NCBI RefSeq assembly: GCF_023699475.1
Contig: NZ_JALXFV010000003.1
Coordinates: 257,873-321,872, forward strand
Source of the DNA: Halomarina rubra
Lineage (GTDB): Archaea > Halobacteriota > Halobacteria > Halobacteriales > Haloarculaceae
Reading direction: 5' to 3'
Length of the DNA stretch: 64,000 nucleotides
The notes under the pieces were generated by a model. That model did no database searches. It was given only the letters and a program-made list of their open reading frames with translations, and was not told the origin of the DNA. The translations under genes and the position numbers were made by a program. Shown in pieces: positions 1 to 9,667 of this stretch; positions within the stretch are counted from its first letter, which is position 1, and every line of letters begins with the position of its first letter.

Positions 1-1
1 C

Positions 2-766
<765 letters not shown>

Positions 767-842
767 CGTCGACCACCACCACGAGAGGGTCCGAGAAGCC
801 GACCGACGGCGTGCTCATCCTCGCTGCCCGCGTCCCCGTCGT

Positions 843-1883
843 ATGCGGTACAGACTGCTCGGGAACAGTGGCCTACGGGTGAGCGAACTCGCGCTCGGGA
901 CGATGACGTTCGGCGAGGACTGGGGATGGGGTGCGGGCGAGGACGCCTGCCGAGAGATGTTCGAGCGGTACGTCGAGGCGGGCGGCAACGTCGTCGATAC
1001 CGCGAACAACTACACGAACGGGACCAGCGAGCGTATCGTCGGCGACCTGCTCGACGGCCGCCGCGACGAGTTCGTCGTCGCCACGAAGTACAGCCTCAGC
1101 ACGCGCGACGGCGACCCGAACGCCTCGGGCAACGGCCGCAAGAACCTGTTCCAGTCGGTCGACGCCTCCCTCGAACGGCTGGACACCGACTACCTCGACC
1201 TGCTGTGGGTCCACGCCTGGGACGGCGTCACCCCCGTCGAGGAGACGATGCGCGCACTGGACGACGTAGTCTCCTCGGGGCGAGTCCACTACGTCGGCTT
1301 CTCGGACGCCCCGGCGTGGGTCGTCGCCCGCGCCCAGACGCTCGCCGCGGAGCGTGGCTGGACGCCGTTCTCGGCCATCCAGGTCAAGTACGCGCTCACC
1401 GAGCGCACCGTCGAACGCGAACTGCTGCCGATGGCTCGTGCCCTCGACCTCGGCGTCCTCGTCTGGAGTCCGCTCGACGGCGGTGTGTTGACCGGGAAGT
1501 ACGTCGACGGCCAGAGGGAGGGTGACGGCCGGGTGACGACGACCGGTCGCGACCTGACGGAGTATCAAGAGCGCGTCGCTCGCGAGGTAGTCGACGTCGC
1601 CGCGGATCTGGACGTGACGCCTGCGCAGGTCGCCATCGCGTGGGTCCGCGCACAGGGCGACCGGTACGTCCCCATCCTCGGGGCGCGAACGCTCGACCAA
1701 CTCGACGACAACCTCGCCGCGCTGGACGTGTCGCTCACCGACGACCACCTCGCACGTCTCGACGAGGCGAGTGCCGTCGAGATGGGCTTCCCCCACGACT
1801 TCCTCGCGCGGCCTGCCATCCGGAACATCCTGTTCGGGGGGACGTACGACCAGTTGGACGCGCCGAACGACTACGTCGAGTAG
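843..1883 (+). CDS. Aldo/keto reductase family oxidoreductase
   Basis: 346-residue TIM-barrel NADPH-dependent oxidoreductase. The start MRYRLLGNSGLRVSELALGT is the classic N-terminus of this family. Family features seen are GTMTFGEDWGWG, DTANNYTNGTSE (catalytic Asp/Tyr region), ATKYSLS (catalytic Lys) and the late segment VPILGARTLDQLDDNLAAL that contacts the cofactor phosphate. The ORF is open further upstream, but the homologous N-terminus begins at this ATG, 76 bases after the ABC exporter gene. A second member of the family lies at 28173-29012. The natural substrate is unknown; annotations of such proteins usually stop at family level. Confidence 0.92.
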   Translation: MRYRLLGNSGLRVSELALGTMTFGEDWGWGAGEDACREMFERYVEAGGNVVDTANNYTNGTSERIVGDLLDGRRDEFVVATKYSLSTRDGDPNASGNGRKNLFQSVDASLERLDTDYLDLLWVHAWDGVTPVEETMRALDDVVSSGRVHYVGFSDAPAWVVARAQTLAAERGWTPFSAIQVKYALTERTVERELLPMARALDLGVLVWSPLDGGVLTGKYVDGQREGDGRVTTTGRDLTEYQERVAREVVDVAADLDVTPAQVAIAWVRAQGDRYVPILGARTLDQLDDNLAALDVSLTDDHLARLDEASAVEMGFPHDFLARPAIRNILFGGTYDQLDAPNDYVE

Positions 1884-2116
1884 TCGCCCAGGGGCGGTCG
1901 CCGGAGAGAGCGACCCCGGACCGACCGGACGGACCATCGGGACCTCGTCGAAGGTGCCCGAGCACGCGGGCGAGTTCGGTGGGGGCGGCCGAGCGGCCAG
2001 TTCTGTATAGCACGCGGCGATTTATCGCGGGGCGAACGGTCGAACCACGAAGCCACCGCTCACGGCCCGTGGCGGCCGCTCGATGAGGATAGCTGGTGAA
2101 GACGGCCGCGGACGAC

Positions 2117-3022
2117 TCAGCGGTGGTCGCGAACGGTCGCGAAGGCGTCGTCACGCAGCGCCTGCGCCACGTCGCCGACGTCCGGGTCGCCGATACGGTT
2201 TGGGTGTTTCCGGCGGAAGTAGCCCACGAGGTTCGAGAGGTCGCGTTCGAGGAACTCGTCGGCGTTCTCGTGGTCGGTCGGGACGCCCTGCGGCCAGTCG
2301 AAGACGGTGACACCGTCGGTGTCGACGAACACGTTGTACTCGCTCATGTCGGCGTGGACGTACCCCGCCGCGTACGCCTTCGCCAACTCGTCGAGGATCA
2401 GATCCAACACGCCGACCGCCTGGTCGGGGTCGAGTTTCGCCTTCGACAGTTCGACGCCCGACAGCTTCTCCATCACGATGCCGTGGCGGTTCTGGTCGAT
2501 GGGACGAGGTACGCGGACGTCGGGGTACACCGTCTCCAGGGCCTCGTACTCGCGCTCGGCGGCCTTCCGGGCGGTGTAGAACCACGAGATGTGGCGGTTG
2601 TCGGAGGTGTAGTCGCGCTCGCGGCGCACCTCCCGGAAGTTGGTGTAGCCCTCGCGGTGGAACTTCAAGGCGAGCGGCTTGTACGAACGGACCTCGTAGA
2701 CGTCGCTCTCCTTCCCCACCCCGAGGGGTGCGCCGAACCCCTCGATGGTGTCGCGCTCGGCGAACGTCCGCAACGCGAGCGCGTCGTACCCCTCGAAGGT
2801 GAGGCGAAAGCCGAGGTACTGGATGGTCTTGCGTTCGACGAGGCCGCGGTCCTCACAGCGGTCGAGGCGGTACTCGACCTCCTCGTCGTCGAGGCGAGCG
2901 AACTCGGTCAGCTTCTCGGTGGCGACCCACTCCGAGAAACGCATCCCGTGTTCGAGCCCCGAGAGCAGATAGAAGTCCTCCGTCTGGAGGTCGGGGAAGA
3001 AATCGGCGACGTTCCGCACCAT
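2117..3022 (-). CDS. rio2: Rio2 atypical serine/threonine protein kinase
   Basis: 301 residues, normal for archaeal Rio2. The N-terminal winged helix (about residues 1-90) precedes a RIO kinase domain with the P-loop GVGKESDVY (101-109), Lys120 for ATP, catalytic loop HADMSEYN (223-230, catalytic Asp225) and metal-binding FDWPQ (Asp242). In eukaryotes Rio2 acts in late maturation of the small ribosomal subunit; the archaeal protein is thought to do the same. The gene is transcribed alone on the minus strand. The 180 bases upstream contain a doubled 15-base string (cggggacggagcgaa) but no ORF. Confidence 0.97.
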   Translation of the reverse strand: MVRNVADFFPDLQTEDFYLLSGLEHGMRFSEWVATEKLTEFARLDDEEVEYRLDRCEDRGLVERKTIQYLGFRLTFEGYDALALRTFAERDTIEGFGAPLGVGKESDVYEVRSYKPLALKFHREGYTNFREVRRERDYTSDNRHISWFYTARKAAEREYEALETVYPDVRVPRPIDQNRHGIVMEKLSGVELSKAKLDPDQAVGVLDLILDELAKAYAAGYVHADMSEYNVFVDTDGVTVFDWPQGVPTDHENADEFLERDLSNLVGYFRRKHPNRIGDPDVGDVAQALRDDAFATVRDHR

Positions 3023-3201
3023 ACCCGCCGTTCACGGGCGAGAGGGAAAAGCCCCCCGCGTCGGCGGCGACGGGTACGATGAATCGCATAGCACGATACG
3101 AAATCGGGGACGGAGCGAACTCGGGGACGGAGCGAACCGAGGTCGGCCCGTGGCCGTCGCTATCGGAGTCGAAGACGGCGTGAGCCGGCAGAGCGTCGGT
3201 G

Positions 3202-3504
3202 TCAGGCGACCTGGAAGCCTTCGTCCCGCAGAATATCGGGGAGGCGGCCGGCGTGGTCGCCCTGGAGTTCGATGGTCCGGGTCTTCTTCTCGACGGTGCC
3301 CCCCGTGGCGAGGCGACGTTTGAGCGTCGAGGCGAGTTCCTTGAGGTCGACCGTGTCGTCGGAGAACCCCTCGACGATGGTCATCGGTTTGCCGTAGCGT
3401 CGGCTCTCGACGCGGACGCTGAGTTGCTGTTCCGCACGGGCGAGGTCGTCCCCGATACCGAGGTCGTCGGGGAGACCGGTGACGTCACTGAAGTCCTTTG
3501 TCAC
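3202..3504 (-). CDS. SUI1/eIF1-family translation factor
   Basis: About 100 residues. The C-terminal SUI1 fold is clear: SRRYGKPMTIVEGF, ATGGTVEKKTRTIELQGDH and the ending LPDILRDEGFQVA. eIF1-type proteins help select the start codon on the 30S subunit. The frame is open upstream, but I place the start at the GTG preceding TKDFSDV because the residues before it look non-coding and a TATA element sits 29 bases upstream, as expected for a leaderless mRNA. It lacks the N-terminal CxxC zinc knuckle I associate with the main haloarchaeal SUI1 protein, so it may be a second paralogue. Confidence 0.9.
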   Translation of the reverse strand: MTKDFSDVTGLPDDLGIGDDLARAEQQLSVRVESRRYGKPMTIVEGFSDDTVDLKELASTLKRRLATGGTVEKKTRTIELQGDHAGRLPDILRDEGFQVA

Positions 3505-3530
3505 TACACCCGAGCTATGCGGTTCGCGCG

Positions 3531-3536
3531 TATAAC
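3531..3536 (-). promoter_or_regulatory. TATA element of the SUI1-family gene
   Basis: Minus-strand reading is gttata, centred about 29 bases before the GTG at 3504. It supports that start and a leaderless transcript. Confidence 0.55.
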
Positions 3537-3603
3537 CCTGCCGCGGGTCCGAAATCCGACACACGAACGCGTTCGCTGCGGGTTTCGAGCGACTGGCCCG
3601 TGC

Positions 3604-4551
3604 TCAGTCGTCGGTCGCCAGCGGCGGGAGGTTCGCCTCGATCTGTTCGCGCATGCTCTCGAACTTCGGTGGGAGGACGAGCGACGACCCGAGTTCCTCC
3701 AGGGGTTCGTCGACGGTGTACCCTGGTTCGTGCGTGGCGAGTTCGAACAGCACGCCGCCGGTGTTGGCGCTCTGGGTGCCCCCCCGGAAGTACACCGAGT
3801 GGAACCACTCGCGGTCGATGACGGGCGTCGGGTTGAACCCCATGTCGACGAACGTCTCGCGCCACGCCTGCTGGTCCTCGTCGGTCGGCGTCCGGAACGC
3901 GACGTGGTGGACCGTTCCGTAGCCCTGGCGGCCGGCCTGCTGGGTCGGAATCAGGTCGACCACCGCCCCCAACTCGCCCGAGGAGACGTAGCGGGTTCGG
4001 TCGTCTTCGGCGTCACCCTCGACCTGTTCGTAGCCCATCGTCTCCAGCAGTTCGCTCGTGGGACCGGGGTCGCGAACGAGCAACGCGACGCCGTGGAACC
4101 CACGGATGGCGTACTCCTCGGGGAGCGCCTCGGTCCACGGGTCGGCCGCGTCGTCGCCCTCGACGAGTTCCAGCGGGAGGCCGTCGGGGTCCTCGAACGG
4201 GAGCACCCGCTCACCGTATCGCTCGACGGGGTCGTCGCGGGTGACGCCGTGGTCGTCGAGACGGTCGGTCCAGAAGTCGAACGAGCCCTCGGGGACGCGG
4301 AAGGCGGTGACGCCGACCTGCCCCGCGCCGACCTGGCCGCTTGGCATGCCGTCGAACGGGAAGAACGTCATGCTCGTGCCGGGCGAGCCCTGGCTGTCGG
4401 CGTAGAACAGGTGGTACGTCGAGGGGTCGTCCTGGTTGATGGAGCGCTTGACGAGGCGCAGACCGAGTACCTCGGTGTAGAACTCGTAGTTGGTCTGGGC
4501 GTCGCCGGCCATCGCCGTGACGTGGTGGATACCGGGAATCTGGTCGGGCAT
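3604..4551 (-). CDS. VOC-family ring-cleaving dioxygenase-like protein
   Basis: 315 residues with two glyoxalase/bleomycin-resistance (VOC) modules in tandem. The first starts IPGIHHVTAMAGDAQTNYEFY and the second IRGFHGVALLVRDP. Metal ligands expected for the fold are visible: His in IHHVTA, His in VHHVAFR and Glu in GGVLFELAT. The order and the phrase HHVAFRTPTDEDQQAWRE match the MhqO/MhqA-like group annotated as ring-cleaving dioxygenases in bacteria. In-frame sequence continues upstream of this ATG but lacks family similarity. Real substrate unknown; hydroquinone or catechol chemistry is inference from the family. Confidence 0.88.
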   Translation of the reverse strand: MPDQIPGIHHVTAMAGDAQTNYEFYTEVLGLRLVKRSINQDDPSTYHLFYADSQGSPGTSMTFFPFDGMPSGQVGAGQVGVTAFRVPEGSFDFWTDRLDDHGVTRDDPVERYGERVLPFEDPDGLPLELVEGDDAADPWTEALPEEYAIRGFHGVALLVRDPGPTSELLETMGYEQVEGDAEDDRTRYVSSGELGAVVDLIPTQQAGRQGYGTVHHVAFRTPTDEDQQAWRETFVDMGFNPTPVIDREWFHSVYFRGGTQSANTGGVLFELATHEPGYTVDEPLEELGSSLVLPPKFESMREQIEANLPPLATDD

Positions 4552-4679
4552 TACTCCCAGTAGGACGCCGAGGCACTTCAGTCGGCGCGGACACCCTCGC
4601 CGGGTGGTGACGCGAGTGTTACCGGGGGGAGTTCGGGCGAGGCCGGGTGCGCGGCAGAGCGGGACAGTGGGCGGCCGCC

Positions 4680-5264
4680 TCAGCGACCCGACGCCTGCTC
4701 GCCCCGAAGGGTGAGACACGTACTGGAGAGGCGGGCGACGAGGCGTTCGTCCTCGTCGTGGACGTCGCACTCGACGAGGCCGACCGTGCGGCCCCCCGAG
4801 ACGACCCGTCCGGTGGCGGTCAGGCGGCCGTCCCACACCGGTCGGAGGTAGTTCACCTTCAGTTCGAGCGTGGTGAACGACGCCTCGTCGTCGAGCGTGC
4901 TGGCGTAGGCCGTTCCCATCGCCGCGTCGCCGACGTCACAGAGGACGCCGCCGTGGAGCGTCCCCATCGGGTTGGCGTGTTCGGGGCCGGCCTCGAACTC
5001 GATGCGTGACTCGCCGTCGGCGACGTGCTCGATGTCGAACCCGACGAGCGCGCCGACGGGCGGGCGGGGCATCCCCTGCTCCCGTGTCGACGGCGACCCC
5101 TCCACACTCCGGAAGCCGCCGTCTTGGGTGAACGCGATGGACTCGGCGAGTTCGACGCGGTCGAACAGGGCGTCGCGAGCCAGCGTCTCGGGGTCGTCGG
5201 CCACGTCGGTCAGTCGGTCGTGTTCCTCCTCGGTGAGTGTGAGTTCGAGCGTTCGCTCGGTCAT
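4680..5264 (-). CDS. PaaI-like hotdog-fold thioesterase with N-terminal extension
   Basis: 194 residues. The hotdog domain occupies roughly residues 60-190 and carries the family motif NPMGTLHGGVLCDVGDAAMG, in which the HGG turn and the Asp are the catalytic centre. LELKVNYLRPVWDG is the typical central strand. About 55 residues precede the domain (LTEEEHDRLTDVADDPETLARD...); they look like a helical acidic extension not found in minimal PaaI proteins. Probable role: hydrolysis of an acyl-CoA. It is immediately next to the VOC protein gene on the same strand, with 128 bases between. A shorter relative is at 45130-45591. Confidence 0.88.
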   Translation of the reverse strand: MTERTLELTLTEEEHDRLTDVADDPETLARDALFDRVELAESIAFTQDGGFRSVEGSPSTREQGMPRPPVGALVGFDIEHVADGESRIEFEAGPEHANPMGTLHGGVLCDVGDAAMGTAYASTLDDEASFTTLELKVNYLRPVWDGRLTATGRVVSGGRTVGLVECDVHDEDERLVARLSSTCLTLRGEQASGR

Positions 5265-5380
5265 ACGAATGCAGCCACCCGCGAGACGATATAGCCCCGT
5301 GTCACCCCGGGTGACGCGAACGCTATCACCTCGCGTCGCCTACACGAGGTCATGTTCTCACCGGTCGGTACGGAGGGCGC

Positions 5381-6730
5381 GTGACGGTAGCGGACGACAC
5401 CGGAGTCGCGAGACGCGGTCCGGACCCACGACTCGTCGTGTTCACGCTCTGGTTGCTCGTGTTCGGCGTCGGTAGCCAGGCGATGCTCATCGCCCCCATC
5501 ATCCCCCAGATAGCGACGCAACTGGCCGTCGAGGAGGCGCTGTTGGGGACGCTCGTCACCGCCTACAGTGTGGCCGTCGGCGCGTTCGCACTGCTCGTCG
5601 GCCCCGTCTCCGACCGCGTCGGCCGTCGGCCCGTCCTCCTCGCTGGCACGGGCCTGATGACCGCCGCGCTCGCGGCCCACTGGTTCGCCGGCGACTTCCT
5701 CGGCCTGTTCGGCGTCCGCCTGCTCGCCGGTGTCGCCGGCGGCGTGCTCAACGGGGCGGCCATCGCCTACGTCGGCGACTACTTCCCGCCCGAACGCCGC
5801 GGGTGGGCCAACGGCTGGGTCATCAGCGGGTTCGCCGCCGGTCAGATCGCGGGCATCCCCATCGGAACCCTCCTCGCCGCCGAGTTCGGCTTCCGCGCGC
5901 CGTTCCTCGCGTTCGCGGTGGCGACGCTGTTCGCGTTCGCACTGGTCGTGACGCTGTTGCCCGCTCCGGACGTGACGCTCGCGACGTCGAAGCTCACCGT
6001 CCGGTCTTTCGTCGGCGAGTACGCCTCGTTGCTCCGCCGAACCGAGATACTCGTCGCGACGTTCGTCTTCTTCCTCATGTTCGGCGGGACGGCGCTGTAC
6101 ACCACGTTCCTCCCGACGTGGCTCCAGGTCGAGTTGCTCGTCGGCGCGAGCGCCATCGCCCTCCTCTTCCTCCTCGGTGGACTGTCGAACGCCGTCGTCG
6201 GCCCCCTCGCGGGCAGTCTCTCGGATAGACTCGGGCGCAAGCGTATCATCCTCGTCGCCAGCGTCGGCATCGCGCTCACGATGGCCGCGACACCGCTGGC
6301 GGGCACCGTCGGGGGCTTCCTCGCCGTCGCGGGCGTGTTCGTCGTCGTGATGGCGCTGTTCGCCTCCCGCGCGAGTTCGTTCACCACCCTGCTCACCGAA
6401 CTCGCCGACGGCAGCCAGCGCGGGTCGCTGATGAGCCTCACCGTCGGCGTCGGGCAGGTCGGCACCGGCGTCGGCGGCGCGCTCGCGGGGACGGCGTACG
6501 CCGCGACGGGCTACCCCTCCAGCGCCGTCGCCGCGGGCGTCGTGATGGCGGTCATCACCCTCCTCATCTACGTCTACCTGCCCGCGACGGGACCGGGTGT
6601 GGCGGCCCCGACCCCGCCCGCCGAGCCGCGCTCGCCCCTCGACACCAGCGGCGACGGCCGCCCGGACCTCGCGTGTGACGCACTCTGCGGCCCGACCGCC
6701 GAGGGCGGGTACGGCGACGACGACGACTGA
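5381..6730 (+). CDS. MFS transporter
   Basis: 449 residues beginning at a GTG codon; no ATG gives the first helix. Twelve hydrophobic segments fit a major facilitator. The loop-2 motif after the second helix is GPVSDRVGRRPVLLAG, and it recurs in the second half as GPLAGSLSDRLGRKRIIL, showing the ancestral duplication. The hydrophilic tail of about 45 residues is rich in Pro, Asp and Gly. The sequence resembles the drug/proton antiporter or YdhP-like sugar-efflux groups, but substrate cannot be read from it. It is divergent from the thioesterase gene, with a 116-base shared upstream region. Confidence 0.92.
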   Translation: MTVADDTGVARRGPDPRLVVFTLWLLVFGVGSQAMLIAPIIPQIATQLAVEEALLGTLVTAYSVAVGAFALLVGPVSDRVGRRPVLLAGTGLMTAALAAHWFAGDFLGLFGVRLLAGVAGGVLNGAAIAYVGDYFPPERRGWANGWVISGFAAGQIAGIPIGTLLAAEFGFRAPFLAFAVATLFAFALVVTLLPAPDVTLATSKLTVRSFVGEYASLLRRTEILVATFVFFLMFGGTALYTTFLPTWLQVELLVGASAIALLFLLGGLSNAVVGPLAGSLSDRLGRKRIILVASVGIALTMAATPLAGTVGGFLAVAGVFVVVMALFASRASSFTTLLTELADGSQRGSLMSLTVGVGQVGTGVGGALAGTAYAATGYPSSAVAAGVVMAVITLLIYVYLPATGPGVAAPTPPAEPRSPLDTSGDGRPDLACDALCGPTAEGGYGDDDD

Positions 6731-6793
6731 TTCACGACCCTCCCCACCGCCGGTCGCACCAACAGCCATGTCCTCGCCGCGCCAGCACCCAGC

Positions 6794-7384
6794 ATGGACG
6801 TCCAAATCGTGCTGTACGAGGGGTTCGACGAACTCGACGCCATCGGCCCGTTCGAGGTGTTCGCCAACGCGACGCGCGCCGGCGGTGACCTCCCACCGAC
6901 GCTCGTGACGCTCGACGAGCGCGACACCGTCACCGCCAGCCACGGCCTCAGAGTCGGCGTCGACGGGGTTCTCTCGGATCCGGACCTGCTCGTCGTCCCC
7001 GGCGGCGGGTGGAACGACCGCTCGACGGCGGGTGCGTGGTCGCAGGTCGAGCAGGGTGACCTCCCCGACGCCGTCGCCCGCGTCGCCGAGACGGACGCGC
7101 TCGTCACGTCGGTCTGTACCGGTGGGATGGTTCTCGCCCACGCGGGCGTGCTCGACGGTCGGCCGGCAGTCACCCACCGCGGTGCGCTCGACGACCTCCG
7201 CGAGTTCGACGTCGAGGTACGCGAGGAGCGGGTCGTCGACGACGGCGACGTGGTGACCGCGGGCGGCGTGACGTCGGGCATCGACCTCGCGTTGCACCTG
7301 GTCGAGCGATTCGCGGGCGCGGACGTCGCCGAGCAGGTGACGACCGAGATGGAGTGGGAGCGTGGTTCGGAGCGAACGGAGTGA
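6794..7384 (+). CDS. DJ-1/PfpI family protein
   Basis: 196 residues. The N-terminus MDVQIVLYEGFDELDAIGPF, the strand LLVVPGGGWND and the nucleophile elbow VTSVCTGGMVLAHAG (Cys in SVCTGG) define the class I glutamine amidotransferase-like fold of the DJ-1/PfpI group, close to the amidotransferase part of GlxA-like regulators but without the AraC domain. Likely a cysteine-dependent hydrolase or stress chaperone; not predictable further. The last eight residues (ERGSERTE) are encoded by the left half of an intergenic palindrome (7362-7395) that also supplies the stop codon, so the native C-terminus may once have ended earlier. Confidence 0.88.
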   Translation: MDVQIVLYEGFDELDAIGPFEVFANATRAGGDLPPTLVTLDERDTVTASHGLRVGVDGVLSDPDLLVVPGGGWNDRSTAGAWSQVEQGDLPDAVARVAETDALVTSVCTGGMVLAHAGVLDGRPAVTHRGALDDLREFDVEVREERVVDDGDVVTAGGVTSGIDLALHLVERFAGADVAEQVTTEMEWERGSERTE

Positions 7385-7395
7385 GCGAGAACCAC
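7362..7395. repeat. Hairpin repeat overlapping the DJ-1 gene stop codon
   Basis: Perfect inverted repeat GTGGTTC / GAACCAC (7362-7368 with 7389-7395) around a loop containing ggagcgaacggagtgagcga. The stop codon at 7382-7384 is in the loop. Same loop family as the copies at 7433, 14585, 14668 and 14739, but with a different stem. Confidence 0.75.
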
Positions 7396-7432
7396 GGATA
7401 GGCGAACGGCGACCTGCGGGAGCCGTGAGCAG

Positions 7433-7477
7433 CGAGATTCGGAGTGAGCGAGCGGCAGCGAGCGAACGAGAATCTCG
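7433..7477. repeat. Hairpin repeat, second copy after the DJ-1 gene
   Basis: Arms CGAGATTC (7433-7440) and GAATCTCG (7470-7477) are exactly complementary. The 29-base loop reads ggagtgagcgagcggcagcg followed by agcgaacga. Between this and the previous hairpin lies a third, smaller pairing (cgaacgg ... ccgtgag). The 7385-7583 stretch holds no gene. Confidence 0.75.
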
Positions 7478-7583
7478 GGAGTGAGAGCGGGGAGTCGTAC
7501 GGGACCGAAGGCCTCGCTGGAAGCCGGCGACTCTGCCGCCGGTGACGAACGGGACAGTCGAAGCGAGAGCGCCTCGGGCGGAC

Positions 7584-7592
7584 TTTTTATAC
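7584..7592 (+). promoter_or_regulatory. TATA element of the zinc-ribbon regulator gene
   Basis: TTTTTATAC centred 27 bases before the ATG at 7616. The spacing fits leaderless transcription and fixes the start. Confidence 0.65.
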
Positions 7593-7615
7593 GAGGGGCT
7601 GGCCTACGCCGGGGC

Positions 7616-8581
7616 ATGACACAGAGCGAGCGTGTCGCCGACGCGGACGGTCCCGCCCCCAGCGAGGCGTTCGCCCCGCTCGGCAACGAGGTCCGGACGC
7701 GGACGCTCGCGGCCCTCCTCGACGACGGGATGCCGACGCGTCGGCGCTTCTCGGAGCTGTTCGAGGCCAGCGGCGCGGACACCTCCGCGGGGTTCGCCTA
7801 CCACCTCCGACAGTTGACCGACCACTACCTCAGAGAGACCGACGACGGCTACGCGCTGACCGACGCCGGCGTCCGGATGGCTCGCGCTATCGCCTCCGGG
7901 ACGTACACCGACAGCGTCGACCGCGACCCCGTGCCCGTCGCCGACCCGTGTCCGTTCTGCGGAGCGGGCGGGGAGGACGAGGGGGCAGGCGAAGTGGACG
8001 GAGCGGAGGGCGACGACCACCCCGGCCTCCACGCGGGCGCACACGACAACACCGTCGCCATCACCTGTTCGGCCTGCGAGCGGACCGTCCTCTCGCTGGG
8101 GTTCCCGCCCGGTGGGTTCCGCAGCCACGACGACGAGTCGTTCCCGCGGGCGCTCGACCGCCTGTATCGCCACCGCGTCGGTCTGCTCGCCGACGGCACC
8201 TGTCCGGAGTGTGGCGGGGCGACCCGCGGGCGGGTCGGCTACACGGACGCCGACCAGACCGACGACGGGACCGACGCGGACGCCGCGCGTCCCACGCGAC
8301 TCGCCCTCTCTTGTACGGCGTGTGGCTACGCGCTGCGCTGTCCGGTGACGCTCGCGGTGCTCGACCACCCCGCCGTCGTCTCCTTCTACCACGACCACGG
8401 CGTCGACCTGCGCGACCGACCCATCTGGAACGTCGGCGAGGAGTGGGCCGAACGCGTGCTGTCGGACGACCCGTGGTGTGTCCGAGTCGCGACGGAACTC
8501 GACGCGGAGGCGCTGTCCGTGCTCGTCGGCGCGGACGGCACCGTCGTCGAGACCGAGCGACGGACGCGCTCGGCGTCGTAA
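7616..8581 (+). CDS. ArsR-like winged-helix regulator with zinc ribbons
   Basis: 321 residues. The N-terminal winged helix (about 15-100) reads FAPLGNEVRTRTLAALLDD ... GFAYHLRQLTDHYLRETDDG, the usual ArsR-type recognition helix plus wing. Three zinc-binding CxxC pairs follow: CPFCG, CPECGG and CTACGY, with a lone CSACE between. The C-terminal part resembles a ligand or redox sensing domain found only in haloarchaeal relatives. The gene at 16301-17170 is a clear paralogue with the same layout. Upstream in-frame codons are repeat DNA; the TATA element supports this start. Target genes unknown. Confidence 0.85.
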   Translation: MTQSERVADADGPAPSEAFAPLGNEVRTRTLAALLDDGMPTRRRFSELFEASGADTSAGFAYHLRQLTDHYLRETDDGYALTDAGVRMARAIASGTYTDSVDRDPVPVADPCPFCGAGGEDEGAGEVDGAEGDDHPGLHAGAHDNTVAITCSACERTVLSLGFPPGGFRSHDDESFPRALDRLYRHRVGLLADGTCPECGGATRGRVGYTDADQTDDGTDADAARPTRLALSCTACGYALRCPVTLAVLDHPAVVSFYHDHGVDLRDRPIWNVGEEWAERVLSDDPWCVRVATELDAEALSVLVGADGTVVETERRTRSAS

Positions 8582-8765
8582 GCGCGACACGTCACCCCAC
8601 CAGAACGTACTTCGCGGTCGTCGTTCGACGTCCGAGTATGGTCCCGCCACGACCGACGTGCGGTTCGGTCGGCCCGTCCCTCCACCCGCCCCGTGTGCGA
8701 CGGCGCACGGGTGACGCGCTCGCCCCCTCCGAACACGGTGAGTCGTCGCGCCACGGAGCCACCAG

Positions 8766-9608
8766 ATGAGCCTGCGAGCGGTCGCGAGAAAGGAGTTCCA
8801 CGAGTGTCGCCGCTCGTACACGCTCCTCGGTCTCGCGGGCCTGTACGTCCTCATCGCCGTGTTCTTCGCGGTGATTCAGTGGGTCCCGTACCCCGACATG
8901 TCCAGGGAGGCGTCGACGAGCACGCTCGCACTGTTGAACAGCCTCACCCAACCCGGTGCGGCGTTCGTTCCGCTGTTGGGCCTGCTGGTCGGCTACCACA
9001 CCATCGGCGGGGCGCGCGAGAGCGGGAGTATCAGACTCACGTTGAGCCTTCCGAACACACGTCGTGCAGTCGTGTTCGGGACGTTTCTCGGGCGGTTCGC
9101 CGTCGTGGCGACGGTCATCGCGCTCGCGAGCGCCGGCATCGGCATCGTCGCACTGGCGACGTACGCGTACTTCGACGTCGAGGCGCTCGTGGTCAACACG
9201 GCGGTGTCGGTGCTCTACGGTGGGGTGTACGTCGCCATCGGCATCGGGTTCTCGGCGTTCACGAAGTCACGCTTTCGCGCGCTCCTCGGAGCAGCCGGAC
9301 TGTTCTGGCTGTTCTTCATCGTCTGGGACGCATTCATGTTCCTGGTACAGGTGCTGTTCATCGGGCCGACGCTCCCGGAGGGGTCCCAACTACCGGGCTG
9401 GATGGAGTACGTCTGGCTGTTGAATCCGTCGTCCGCAATCGTGTACACGCGCCGAACCCTGCTACCAGAGTACCACGAACTCGTCTTCACCCCGAGGACG
9501 AGTGCGGCCTACCTCCAGGACTGGGTCGGTGTCGTCGTCCTGTTCGTGTGGGTCGTCGTGCCGCTCGTGGTCGGCTACGTGCGCTTCGAGCGAATCGACC
9601 TCGAGTGA
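8766..9608 (+). CDS. ABC-2 type membrane permease (no ATPase partner)
   Basis: 280 residues with about six hydrophobic segments. The N-terminus SLRAVARKEFHECRRSYTLL is the amphipathic entry of ABC-2/NosY-like permeases, and the following loop GGARESGSIRLTLSLPNTRRAVVFGTFLGR is the conserved cytoplasmic coupling helix of that family. Such permeases normally sit beside an ATP-binding subunit gene; none is adjacent here (a regulator upstream, proteasome genes downstream on the other strand). Either it borrows an ATPase encoded elsewhere or that partner has been lost. Substrate unknown. Confidence 0.85.
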   Translation: MSLRAVARKEFHECRRSYTLLGLAGLYVLIAVFFAVIQWVPYPDMSREASTSTLALLNSLTQPGAAFVPLLGLLVGYHTIGGARESGSIRLTLSLPNTRRAVVFGTFLGRFAVVATVIALASAGIGIVALATYAYFDVEALVVNTAVSVLYGGVYVAIGIGFSAFTKSRFRALLGAAGLFWLFFIVWDAFMFLVQVLFIGPTLPEGSQLPGWMEYVWLLNPSSAIVYTRRTLLPEYHELVFTPRTSAAYLQDWVGVVVLFVWVVVPLVVGYVRFERIDLE

Positions 9609-9667
9609 GGAACGAGCGGTCGACGGACCGTGACGCTCGGACAGCGCGGTGAGAAGGGTCGGTGGCG

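Noticed and set aside
5261-7297. 678-residue minus-strand ORF over the MFS and DJ-1 genes
   Set aside because: Highly charged Arg/Glu/Asp/Gly composition without hydrophobic core; it is the antisense shadow of two well-recognised plus-strand genes.
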